Assembly: GCA_011052015.1 (NCBI GenBank)
Contig: DRJZ01000092.1
Location: 1 to 43,601, forward strand
Length of the DNA: 43,601 bases
From: Acidiferrobacteraceae bacterium
GTDB lineage: Bacteria > Pseudomonadota > Gammaproteobacteria > HyVt-429
Direction of reading: 5' to 3'
This document shows, one piece after another, positions 31,457 to 39,352 of the stretch. The notes beneath the pieces are model-generated. The model saw only the letters and a program-made list of their open reading frames with translations, was not told where the DNA came from and did no database searches. Position 1 is the first letter of the stretch. Each line of letters begins with the position of its first letter. The translations under genes were made by a program, and so were the position numbers.

Positions 31457-32149
31457 ATGGATGAGACATCCCTAACCTCACTGGTGAGATTACTGGCCGC
31501 AGTCGCGGCAGGTGGGTTCATCGGTCTGGAGCGCACCTATCATGGGCGTCCAGCTGGATTTCGAACCCATACCCTGGTGTGCACAGCCTCGAGCCTGCTC
31601 ATGCTGGTCACCGTCTATCAACTACAACTCATCGACATCTCAGTTGATGTGTTGCGGATCGATCCCACTCGCCTGGCTCAAGGCATTATGACCGGTATCG
31701 GTTTTCTGGGTGCCGGGGTCATCATGAAGGAAGGCTTGAGTGTGCGTGGACTGACGACCGCAGCATCCATCTGGATGACGGCGTCCATTGGCATTCTCAT
31801 TGGCATAGGATTCTACTTCCCGGCCCTGATCGCCACCCTGCTCACAGTGGGTACGCTCGCGCTTTTCAGGTACATCGAACACGTCGCACCCAGTCATCAT
31901 TATGCGGTACTGTCAGTGCGTTCTCTACGCAAGGAAAACCTGTCCCTCGACGACCTGTGTAAGCTGATCAAAGATCTAGGTATGACGACTGCCAATGCCA
32001 GCTACCGACTCAATCAGGAGGGCAAATTCTTTCAGTACCGCATGACCATACGTGGCCGAGATGAAACAAAATTCAGGCAATTGGCGGAGATGCTAATAAC
32101 CCTGGATAAGGTCTCGGAATTTGATCTCACCCCGGTGGGGGGGAAATAA
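31457..32149 (+). CDS. MgtC/SapB family membrane protein
   Basis: A 230-residue protein with four or five N-terminal helices and a soluble C-terminal domain. Family signatures are GGFIGLERTYHGRPAGFRTH at about residues 18-37, and GIMTGIGFLGAGVIMKEG with GLTTAASIWMTASIGIL near the middle. MgtC relatives affect Mg2+ homeostasis, membrane potential or acid tolerance in pathogens; the role in ordinary bacteria is unclear. The C-terminal domain (about 150-228) resembles an ACT-like fold. It stands alone, divergent from dapB. Confidence 0.88.
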   Translation: MDETSLTSLVRLLAAVAAGGFIGLERTYHGRPAGFRTHTLVCTASSLLMLVTVYQLQLIDISVDVLRIDPTRLAQGIMTGIGFLGAGVIMKEGLSVRGLTTAASIWMTASIGILIGIGFYFPALIATLLTVGTLALFRYIEHVAPSHHYAVLSVRSLRKENLSLDDLCKLIKDLGMTTANASYRLNQEGKFFQYRMTIRGRDETKFRQLAEMLITLDKVSEFDLTPVGGK

Positions 32150-32157
32150 AACTTAGT

Positions 32158-32221
32158 GTAGGTGCGAATTCATTCGCACAACGGTATTTTACGCGCATCG
32201 TACGAATAAATTCGCACCTAC
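32158..32221. repeat. inverted pair of REP-like units (BIME-like)
   Basis: The left unit on plus is GTAG followed by the perfect palindrome GTGCGAAT-TC-ATTCGCAC (32158-32179). The right unit on minus is GTAG followed by GTGCGAAT-TT-ATTCGTAC (32200-32221), with one mismatch in its stem. The two units face each other with 20 bases between them, so the whole can also form one long hairpin. It sits between the converging ends of the MgtC-family gene and the PQQ-repeat lipoprotein gene. Confidence 0.75.
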
Positions 32222-32284
32222 AGATTACGAGATTACGTGGCAAGCCACGGGAAATACACACCCTCAGTGATTTAGAGACCATAA

Positions 32285-34102
32285 TTATGGCCCCAGGGGC
32301 ACCGCCACCAAACGCTTTTCGATCGCCTGATAGATATTACCATTGGCCTCATCAATGACCAGATTGGGATAACGAGAAGGTAGAGCAACCAACCGATCGG
32401 TCTTACCGGTACGTAAATTGACTGCAGCCAGGGCCTGATCATGGCCCTTGGGTTGGGTGATAAAATATTGATAACCACCGCGCAGATTGGTATAGGGCGC
32501 ATTGTCCGCCACCGCACTGGCCTGATAAACGAAACGTCGGCCCGTGTCCCGTGACGTGTCTACCACCAGGGTCTTGGTATTGATCAGTTTTACCTTCACC
32601 CGCCCGCCCAAAGGCAAGGTCAAAGCCGGGATGGCAGGCAACAGACCGCCCACATTGGCAATGACAAACGAACCCAACTTCAGCACCGAACCCGAGGCCT
32701 GCAACAAACCGGAAGAAAACCGCCGCCAGATAGATGGACGCGCTTGAGGGTGTTGGGTGTACCAGAGGCGCTTTCCAGTAACCTCGTGATAGGCCGCTAC
32801 GGCATCTTCGCTAATGAGCAATATTCGGCGGTCCTCATTGAGTGCCACAAAAATCGGACGTTTTTGTAGTTCATGTTCAATCTCGACGGACACTGCACCG
32901 GTCTTGCGGTTAATAGCCAGCAGACGTTCACCATCGGCAAACCACACGAGTTCGCCAAACACCAATAGATTGGTGATCGAACCCATGGCGTCTTTATACT
33001 TCCAGACGACTTTACCCGTTTGACGATCCAGTGCCACGGCACCAAAGTCACCCTTCCATACCCACTTTTCCTTTCCAATATCAAAGAATCGACCTCCTAA
33101 TTGGCCATAGACAACATCTTTGTCCACCAGCACCTCAGGCACAAAATCAAATCGCTTAGATCGCCATAGCTGTTTACCCGTACTGATATTAAATACACGA
33201 ATCCGATTATTACCACTGGTGTAGATGAGATTCCCTTGCAACACCGGGTTGGCATAGGACAAAGCCAGATCATCTTCGATGACATCAAACTTCTGCTGCC
33301 AAAGCAGTTGGCCATTGCGAGCATCAAAACAACGAACACCACTATAAGTCACGCAGAGCTTGCCGTCCGCTACCAAGGGTGGGTGATAGAGCCCCAGCGT
33401 AAAGGGTCGATTAAATACCCACTCGGCATCATCGTCCAGGATAGGCCGATAGGAGGGGCGTAGCGCCACCTTTTGACCGAAGGCCTGCTGCCAAAGCAAA
33501 CGTCCAGTGGACAGCTCAAGGGCATGGAGTTGGGGCTCCCGCTTCAGCCCCGAAAACAGACCTTTTCCCGGCAGGATGCTGCTCAACACACCACGGTCAT
33601 CACCGTGGGCCTGGGGCACGGTCACCACAAACAAAACACCATTAACTGGATCGACTGTCGCCTGAAGTACACGCCCTTTGAGTACCGGCGATTCCCAAAC
33701 CAACTCACCACTATGCCGATCAACGGCCAACATGTGTGTTCCGGCGTCGTCATAGTGACCTCCCGAGGCATCACTGATGAGGATATAGGGGGCATCGCCA
33801 ATGGTCATCAGATCACCGGCGCTGGCGCTAATATTGCGCAAACGCCAACGGCGTTGGCCATTGGCCAAATTAATACCATAAAGGTGACGCGATGTAGCCG
33901 TCACCAACAACCCATCATCAATCAGAGTCTGAAATCCGATGGGATGCTCAAACTTTATCTCCCAGGCCGGTGGCCGTTCCTGCACCTCTGGCGCGGTGGC
34001 ACAACCCGCGCTGAGCCACACCCAACATACAACAAACACTGCCGCCCACATGGGTCGGGCTATATGGGGGAAATCGATTCCATTCTTGTTGCATTTATTC
34101 AT
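32285..34102 (-). CDS. outer-membrane-type lipoprotein with PQQ-like beta-propeller repeats
   Basis: A 605-residue exported protein. The signal peptide ends in LSAGC, with Cys34 as predicted lipidation site. Repeats of the PQQ/quinoprotein type are seen, for example LYGINLANGQRRWRL, LAVDRHSGELVWE, HALELSTGRLLWQQ, FDARNGQLLWQQKF, VFNISTGKQLWRS and VALDRQTGKVVWKY, consistent with a seven- or eight-bladed propeller. The architecture resembles BamB, but the length and the C-terminal 180 residues differ, so a role in outer-membrane assembly is only one option. No catalytic quinoprotein features were seen. It converges on the MgtC-family gene across a REP-like pair. Confidence 0.75.
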   Translation of the reverse strand: MNKCNKNGIDFPHIARPMWAAVFVVCWVWLSAGCATAPEVQERPPAWEIKFEHPIGFQTLIDDGLLVTATSRHLYGINLANGQRRWRLRNISASAGDLMTIGDAPYILISDASGGHYDDAGTHMLAVDRHSGELVWESPVLKGRVLQATVDPVNGVLFVVTVPQAHGDDRGVLSSILPGKGLFSGLKREPQLHALELSTGRLLWQQAFGQKVALRPSYRPILDDDAEWVFNRPFTLGLYHPPLVADGKLCVTYSGVRCFDARNGQLLWQQKFDVIEDDLALSYANPVLQGNLIYTSGNNRIRVFNISTGKQLWRSKRFDFVPEVLVDKDVVYGQLGGRFFDIGKEKWVWKGDFGAVALDRQTGKVVWKYKDAMGSITNLLVFGELVWFADGERLLAINRKTGAVSVEIEHELQKRPIFVALNEDRRILLISEDAVAAYHEVTGKRLWYTQHPQARPSIWRRFSSGLLQASGSVLKLGSFVIANVGGLLPAIPALTLPLGGRVKVKLINTKTLVVDTSRDTGRRFVYQASAVADNAPYTNLRGGYQYFITQPKGHDQALAAVNLRTGKTDRLVALPSRYPNLVIDEANGNIYQAIEKRLVAVPLGP

Positions 34103-34175
34103 AGCGTCTATTCTACACCAATCTGTTTGTTTTCTGAGAGCCTGTCCAAAGGATGGATGTTAGTAACCGAACCCA

Positions 34176-34736
34176 TCAACCGAAGGCCTTATAGCGAAAG
34201 CAACCGATCTCATGGTCATTCACCATACCCACCGCCTGCATAAAGGCGTAACAAATCGTTGGGCCAACGAACTTAAATCCCCTTTTCTTCAACTCGCGGC
34301 TCATCGCTTGAGACTCGGTAGTCTGGACGGGAATTTCCTTTAAACTGCGCCACTTGTTAACAAGTGGCTTAGCGTCCACAAACTCCCATATAAATTCTGA
34401 AAATGATCCATGTGACTCTTGGATGTCTAAGAATGCTTTGGCATTTTGCACCGATGCCGCGACTTTCAATCGATTGCGCACAATGCCTGGATTTTTCAAG
34501 AGCAGTTCACATTTTTTCTGGCTAAATCGGGCGACCCGCTCCGGGTCAAACCCCTCATAGGCCTCACGGTAGCTCTGCCGTTTCTTAAGAATGGTAGTCC
34601 AACTCAACCCCGCCTGTGCGCCTTCAAGGATGAGCATCTCGAACAGATGGGTGTCATCGTGGGACGGTACTCCCCATTCTTCATCGTGATATACGATATT
34701 GAGCTCCGGTGCCCTGGCCCATTCACAACGCTTCAT
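34176..34736 (-). CDS. tag: DNA-3-methyladenine glycosylase I
   Basis: Base-excision repair enzyme removing 3-methyladenine. The 186-residue protein shows the Tag zinc site: Cys4 and His17 (KRCEW and VYHDEEWG) near the N terminus, with His175 and Cys179 (DHEIGC) near the C terminus. The catalytic-region sequence LEGAQAGLSWTTILKKR contains the conserved Glu. Length is normal. It sits between the PQQ-repeat lipoprotein and a one-TM hypothetical on the same strand, each with its own gap of 70-100 bases, so operon membership is uncertain. Confidence 0.97.
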   Translation of the reverse strand: MKRCEWARAPELNIVYHDEEWGVPSHDDTHLFEMLILEGAQAGLSWTTILKKRQSYREAYEGFDPERVARFSQKKCELLLKNPGIVRNRLKVAASVQNAKAFLDIQESHGSFSEFIWEFVDAKPLVNKWRSLKEIPVQTTESQAMSRELKKRGFKFVGPTICYAFMQAVGMVNDHEIGCFRYKAFG

Positions 34737-34832
34737 ACTTTTAATGACTCTTCGGGAAAAATTGAATAACAGTTTATACCTCAGACTTTTGCCGGTTCAG
34801 GTTGTAGAGCGTTTGCAGTAGGGTTATGCCTC

Positions 34833-35204
34833 TCAAGGCGCCATCCCTATAACGAGAACTGTGGCAACCAACAATACGACAATAATCACAACAGCCACGA
34901 TCCATTTTAATGACCCAAAGCGGCGATGGGGAATGACGATCTCTGTTTCGGTGTCGGCGGTGACGTAAATGCTGAAAAAGGTATCCCACATACCAGCATA
35001 GGCCTCGTTGTATTCACCCAGGGGCTGGATGTGAGGTGGCTTGGGCATCAACCATTGGGAACCTCGGATTTCTACTTTGCCACTTAGGCTATCTTTAGCA
35101 TGCAAGGCGTGGGCTTCGAATACGTAGTCCAGGGGCATGCTGCTAAAACTGCGGCTAAAGATTTTGATGCGTCGGCCTGGATACAGGTAGATAGTCTTTG
35201 CCAT
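34833..35204 (-). CDS. hypothetical protein with C-terminal membrane helix
   Basis: I do not recognise this 123-residue protein. Residues 1-95 are polar with a mixed alpha/beta look (YPGRRIKIFSRSFSSMPLDY, HIQPLGEYNEAYAGMWDTFF) and the last 23 residues form a strong hydrophobic helix, so it may be a tail-anchored protein with its bulk in the cytoplasm. It follows argA by 36 bases on the same strand. The Shine-Dalgarno sequence is weak, which suggests read-through expression from argA. Confidence 0.55.
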   Translation of the reverse strand: MAKTIYLYPGRRIKIFSRSFSSMPLDYVFEAHALHAKDSLSGKVEIRGSQWLMPKPPHIQPLGEYNEAYAGMWDTFFSIYVTADTETEIVIPHRRFGSLKWIVAVVIIVVLLVATVLVIGMAP

Positions 35205-35240
35205 GGGATGATAACGTCAAGCAAACCCGCTTGGTTCGCA

Positions 35241-36599
35241 TTACCCGATTACTTTCACAAACACCTTGGAATTGCGCTGGTAGTTAACCATAGCCTGACG
35301 CTCTACAGGCAGGGCGTCCAATGCTTGCTGATGATAACCGTGCTGGCGAAACCAGTCTTGGGCGCGAGTGGTAAGGACAAACAACTTTTGAATACCTTGC
35401 TGCTGGGCAGCGCGCTCGGCGTGATTGAGCAGGGCCTCGCCCTTACCCCGTTTCTGATAGTCGGGATGCACTGCCAACCCGGCCAATTCGGCCAGCCCAT
35501 GGTCGGTGAAGGGATATAAGCCGAAACAGGCAATCACCGCACCGTCACGTTCCAACACAGTGAAATGGTCGATCTCCATTTCCAGACGTTCCCGAGAACG
35601 CCGCACCAGGATGCCTTGGGATTCCAAAGGCTCGATAAGTTCCAATATGCCGCCCACATCATCAATGTGGGCCAGACGGATGCCCTCATAGACATCGCTG
35701 CTCACCAAGGTGCCCACCCCGTCGCGGGTGAACAGTTCTTGTAACAGAGCCCCATCCACGTGACGATTGATCATGTGCGCCCGGCGTACCCCGTGTTGGC
35801 ACACCTTCACTGCGCTGGCCAGGGGCTTGGCAATGGCATCAGCGGACAATTCCTTCAACCGTGCCTGGGCCTCTACCAAGGTGAGTTGGCGTATGAGTCC
35901 TCCGGTGGTATCGGCCACCCCGTCAACGTCTAATATGTAGATCAGCTTATCGGCGCCCAGGGCAATAGCGGTCGCCGTGGCTACATCTTCGGCACTGAGA
36001 TTGAACACCTCACCGGTGGGGGAATAACCCAGAGGTGACAGCAGCACCAGGGCGCCATCTTCCAACTGGCGTTGAATATTCGCGTGGTCGATGCGCCGTA
36101 CTTCACCGGTATGTTGGTAGTCCACCCCTTCACGCACACCCAGGGGGCGGGCGACCACAAAGTTTCCCGACGCCACCCGTATGTGTGCACCGGCAGTGGG
36201 AGAATTAGCCATGCCCATGGACAACAGGGCCTCGATCTCGACCCGCACGCTACCGGCGGCATCCTTAACGCAGACCAGGGCTGCATCATCGGTGATGCGC
36301 AGATCATTAACATAGCGCATGGCGGCGCCACGCTCATTGAGCCGCTGCTCGATTTGGGGGCGGGCGCCATGGACCAGCACCAAACGCACACCGAGGCTGT
36401 TGAGTAATACGACGTCATGCACCAGGGCGGGAAACTGGGCATCGCAGATGACCTCACCACCAAAGGCGATGACAAAGGTGCGATTACGGAACGCATTGAT
36501 ATAGGGCGCTGCATTTCGAAACCATTGAATGAAGGCGGCGTCCCCTGCCTGGGGAACACTGGCGCCGTCGTTAGGATTATCCACTGATTTAAGATTCAT
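35241..36599 (-). CDS. argA: amino-acid N-acetyltransferase (N-acetylglutamate synthase)
   Basis: The first committed step of arginine synthesis: acetyl-CoA plus glutamate to N-acetylglutamate. The 452-residue protein has the fused layout of classical ArgA: an amino-acid-kinase-like domain (about residues 25-300; VIAFGGEVICDAQFPALVHD, LVHGARPQIEQRLNERG, LSPLGYSPTGEVFNLSAEDV) followed by a GNAT acetyltransferase domain (about 305-450; ELAGLAVHPDYQKRGKGEAL). The first domain binds arginine for feedback inhibition in known enzymes. It is divergent from the gene at 36972, with a REP-like pair in the gap. Confidence 0.96.
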   Translation of the reverse strand: MNLKSVDNPNDGASVPQAGDAAFIQWFRNAAPYINAFRNRTFVIAFGGEVICDAQFPALVHDVVLLNSLGVRLVLVHGARPQIEQRLNERGAAMRYVNDLRITDDAALVCVKDAAGSVRVEIEALLSMGMANSPTAGAHIRVASGNFVVARPLGVREGVDYQHTGEVRRIDHANIQRQLEDGALVLLSPLGYSPTGEVFNLSAEDVATATAIALGADKLIYILDVDGVADTTGGLIRQLTLVEAQARLKELSADAIAKPLASAVKVCQHGVRRAHMINRHVDGALLQELFTRDGVGTLVSSDVYEGIRLAHIDDVGGILELIEPLESQGILVRRSRERLEMEIDHFTVLERDGAVIACFGLYPFTDHGLAELAGLAVHPDYQKRGKGEALLNHAERAAQQQGIQKLFVLTTRAQDWFRQHGYHQQALDALPVERQAMVNYQRNSKVFVKVIG

Positions 36600-36971
36600 A
36601 GCTCTACGATTCTACCGGAAAATGGAGCCCCAACGCATTACATTAAAGGCAAAAATATTGTAAGCAGGGTGGGCATTCATACCCACGTAACATAATCTGG
36701 AGCAAGTGGCGGGCACAAGTGTCCACCCTACAACTGGGTTTAACTCAAAATTTATCCACACTAATCTGCGTAGACCCCATCATTAAAAGTGCCCTGCTGT
36801 TAATTTCTTCCACCCCACAACCCGAGCGGCGAGTATATTCTTGAAGTAGTGTAAATAGCCTAAGCATAGCGTTTTCACCCTCCTCGGTTTAGACTATTAA
36901 CCACCAACCAATTTATCCGTCTAAAATGGAATCTAGGAGACTCCAGCGAGTCCTGCACAGATTAGCAAACC
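36600..36971. other. 372-base divergent gap between argA and the 36972 gene
   Basis: No coding region was recognised. It holds the REP-like pair at 36664-36731 and, on the plus strand, a hairpin-like GGAGACTC/GAGTCC sequence at about 36933-36950 just before the 36972 gene. Promoters for both directions are presumably here, but none matches the consensus well enough to call. Confidence 0.4.
36664..36731. repeat. inverted pair of REP-like units, divergent copy
   Basis: The right unit on minus (36708-36731) is GTAG followed by GGTGGACAC-TT-GTGCCCGCC, stem seven of nine. The left unit on plus begins GCAG at 36664 followed by GTGGG-CATTCATA-CCCAC. The two units are inverted relative to each other, as at 32158-32221, but their sequences have diverged. 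Confidence 0.6.
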
Positions 36972-37430
36972 ATGAGCAACCAATCCCCAAATAAAAAAAA
37001 ATCGTTTCTATCAAAACTCTTTCCAGGAGGGGGCACCAAGGATGTAGAAGACGAGATATTGGATGGCTCCCTATCCGGCCTCAGTGCCTACTCCACCATG
37101 GTCGGAGTAGACGGGTCCGTGGCCCCGGTGGATCATTCCCGACCACCCCCTTCTGAGCGAGACGAATATCTCCAAACCAAGTGGCACGTCAGCCTCACCG
37201 ACCATATGGTACGCCACGTCAGCGGTGTTGAAGCCCTCGTAGACCTAGACGAAAGGGGCGTCATCATTGCCCGTGCGGTCAGTTCAGAATTCTTTGATAA
37301 ACTCCCCGCTACCACCCAGTGCAAATTTCTGGAAGAAGGCGCCGAGGCCTATCAACGGGTCTTGGATGTACGTAATCCGAATTGGCGGGAAGTCGTGGCC
37401 AACCACCTAAAGACACAACAAGAAAAGTAG
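36972..37430 (+). CDS. hypothetical protein, 152 residues
   Basis: I do not recognise the family. The N terminus is basic and Ser/Lys-rich (SPNKKKSFLSKLFPGGG), followed by an acidic Ser/Gly stretch, a low-complexity proline segment (HSRPPPSERDEYL) and, from about residue 70, a compact alpha/beta region (VSLTDHMVRHVSGVEALVDL, FFDKLPATTQCKFLEEGAEA). No signal peptide or membrane helix is seen. Codon use and GC resemble the core genes rather than the AT-rich genes further right. The ribosome-binding site is weak. It is probably a soluble cytoplasmic protein. Confidence 0.6.
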   Translation: MSNQSPNKKKSFLSKLFPGGGTKDVEDEILDGSLSGLSAYSTMVGVDGSVAPVDHSRPPPSERDEYLQTKWHVSLTDHMVRHVSGVEALVDLDERGVIIARAVSSEFFDKLPATTQCKFLEEGAEAYQRVLDVRNPNWREVVANHLKTQQEK

Positions 37431-37612
37431 AACCACACGACCACCCAAGGCCAAGCCCTCACCCCGATATCTGCGGGCCAACGCCAAAACGGCACAACCA
37501 CCATTCTTTGTCACAAAAACATAGGGCCCGACATAGAGCAGATCGGCTGCCTGGAGACAGCCTGATATCCACCACATCGAGCCCTATCTGCGTTCTTACC
37601 TCTGATTAGGAA

Positions 37613-37834
37613 CTAACGCTTTTTCGCCTTTTTGGTTTTAGCGGCAGATCTCGCTCGGGAGACAGATTTCGCCGTGGTGGCGGCCCCCTCGTACATGGAG
37701 ATACCCACACCAATCCACAGGAATATTAAACCAACAATAATTGGACTCCCAGCACTAGTCCCGCTCATATAGATAAATAAACCCGTCGAAACAGGAAGCC
37801 CCAACATCCAAACTAGAAAGCTATTATTTTTCAT
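37613..37834 (-). CDS. small two-helix membrane protein with Lys/Arg-rich tail
   Basis: A protein of about 73 residues with two hydrophobic segments (about 5-24 and 30-47) and a highly basic C terminus (RARSAAKTKKAKKR). Two adjacent ATGs (37837 and 37834) follow AAGGAG; the second has the better spacing. The family is not recognised. The basic tail would lie in the cytoplasm by the positive-inside rule. Confidence 0.5.
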   Translation of the reverse strand: MKNNSFLVWMLGLPVSTGLFIYMSGTSAGSPIIVGLIFLWIGVGISMYEGAATTAKSVSRARSAAKTKKAKKR

Positions 37835-38132
37835 CATTTTGCTCCTTCTGCAGAGTTGTCTTTATGCACAGCGATTGGCACCGAGCCTCACACCAATACA
37901 TCGTCATCCATTATGACACGGGTTCGCAAGACATGACTACGCCAAAAGCCTCCTCAAACATCATTCTGAGACACTCACACCTCTGGATGTTTGCACAGTC
38001 TTTCCCGGCACAATCCCTCAAGGGGACCAATTTGGCGACCCATGAGGGGAATACCAAGGTGTCTGTATATCATCGGCGTGTTTTGCGCTTATCCCAGCAC
38101 TTGCAAAACTATTGTCCCAATATCAGTGCGCA

Positions 38133-38831
38133 CTATCTTGCCAGCTTTGGCAAAAAGGACAGGTCGACAAGATATTTATCCGGATTATTCCTCTCAATAA
38201 ACACGGTAATGTCTCTATCAGGGATATGATCCGTTGGATCAAACCATAAATTATTGCTTTTAAATACGTGTATTTCAGATGTGGCTGGATTTTGCCATTG
38301 CGCCAGTACGCGAAACGGAGATCTACGATTCACTCGTATATTCCTGTTAATTTCTACGCTCAAAAATTTCGCAGAAATGGGAGTGCCCTGTTTTCTTAAA
38401 TATTCATTTTTTCGGTTTTTCAAAAAAGTAGTCAGCGCTATACCACCACCGACCAAAAAGAATACCCCACCTAGAATACCAACAATTAATGCCGCACCCC
38501 ACAGAGAGAAGAGACCATTTATTTTGGCCTTTTGTGGATTTGATGGCAGATAAAAAACCTCAACACTCTCCCCCTTGGAATAACCTGGTGGGTTACTACT
38601 GGTTGATGACGTAAATTCAACAAGCGCTCCACTTTCGGTCTTAAACTGGACCACCGGCGCATAGGTCGTGGAGTCGCTTGACCTTGAACGTACAAGTTCC
38701 ACCACTGATCCATTGGTCACTGCAGCAGATTCTAAAAAAGATTGGGTGTTCTGATACAAAAAATAGGCGCCGATCAACATACCCAAACCAATGGCAGAAA
38801 AAACATATTTTATGATTGATAGCGCATTCAT
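38133..38831 (-). CDS. DUF3592 domain-containing membrane protein
   Basis: A 232-residue protein with two membrane helices (about 7-25 and 110-132) and extracytoplasmic beta-rich segments on both sides. YAPVVQFKTESGALVEF, GYSKGESVEVFYLPSNPQKA and the second repeat-like region (FRVLAQWQNPATSEIHVF, DITVFIERNNPDKYLV) match the DUF3592 pattern. Function unknown. The ATG is preceded by AAGGAG at six bases. It is ten bases downstream of the DUF5062-like gene, so the pair is probably cotranscribed. Confidence 0.75.
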   Translation of the reverse strand: MNALSIIKYVFSAIGLGMLIGAYFLYQNTQSFLESAAVTNGSVVELVRSRSSDSTTYAPVVQFKTESGALVEFTSSTSSNPPGYSKGESVEVFYLPSNPQKAKINGLFSLWGAALIVGILGGVFFLVGGGIALTTFLKNRKNEYLRKQGTPISAKFLSVEINRNIRVNRRSPFRVLAQWQNPATSEIHVFKSNNLWFDPTDHIPDRDITVFIERNNPDKYLVDLSFLPKLAR

Positions 38832-38841
38832 TAACAGCTCC

Positions 38842-39078
38842 TTATTCTTTCTTTGATGCCCAGATGGCCAATTTATGTCTCATGGATTTTTGTGATATCT
38901 GGTCCTCGGGGATGGGGTGTATCAACTTATCATGGACAAGTAGACGATAAATATATTCGATTTTTTCATGCGCCGAATCTGTGGGTTCAAACTCAACAGC
39001 GCCCCGTGCTTCACCGTATTTCACACCCTCCACAATGGCTTTTTTTACCCATTCTTTTTCATTTTTTAACTTTTTCAT
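38842..39078 (-). CDS. small protein, probable DUF5062 family
   Basis: A 78-residue charged protein with no membrane segment. The pattern EKIEYIYRLLVHDKLIHPIP followed by MRHKLAIWASK resembles DUF5062 proteins known from marine gammaproteobacteria; I am recalling this without a search. The frame is open to 39135, but the ATG at 39078 has GAGG five bases upstream and gives the family-like start MKKLKNE. Its first 20 bases overlap the end of the ORF at 39059-39301. Function unknown. Confidence 0.65.
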   Translation of the reverse strand: MKKLKNEKEWVKKAIVEGVKYGEARGAVEFEPTDSAHEKIEYIYRLLVHDKLIHPIPEDQISQKSMRHKLAIWASKKE

Positions 39079-39301
39079 AGCGACCTCGGCAAAAGAGCAC
39101 GAGAAATTCAACAATCCCCATGGCCTCAATTCCATTACCTAAGGGAAAACAGACTTCACCAGGATATACAACAAACTTCCGGTTTGCCTTGATAAGCTCA
39201 CAGGCACGATCTAAATCCTTTAGACAAATAACTATAACACCATTTATCCGGATAAATGGCTGAGAATATTTCTCGATAACAGCTTGCAGCACCGATAGCA
39301 A
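39059..39301 (-). CDS. doubtful small hypothetical protein, 80 residues
   Basis: A frame of 80 codons starting at a TTG (39301) or GTG (39292); no ATG upstream and no clear Shine-Dalgarno. The product has a plausible alpha/beta make-up (FIRINGVIVICLKDLDRACE, ANRKFVVYPGEVCFPLGN) and its end overlaps the DUF5062-like gene by 20 bases, suggesting coupling. Against it, a perfect 20-base palindrome lies within it. It could be the remnant of a longer gene. Confidence 0.35.
   Translation of the reverse strand: MLSVLQAVIEKYSQPFIRINGVIVICLKDLDRACELIKANRKFVVYPGEVCFPLGNGIEAMGIVEFLVLFCRGRYEKVKK
39240..39259. repeat. perfect 20-bp palindrome
   Basis: CCATTTATCCGGATAAATGG is identical on both strands with no loop. 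It may be a protein-binding site or cruciform-forming repeat. It lies inside the doubtful ORF 39059-39301, 94 bases downstream of the nhaA stop. Confidence 0.6.
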
Positions 39302-39352
39302 AAATCAGAACACGAGAAGAGGCACTCTTTGTTGGTTGAGTACATGCGTTTG

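Noticed and set aside
37864-38229. A 121-codon plus-strand ORF
   Set aside because: No ribosome-binding site, His/Ser/Arg-rich chance-like composition, and antisense overlap of about 97 bases with the well supported DUF3592 gene.
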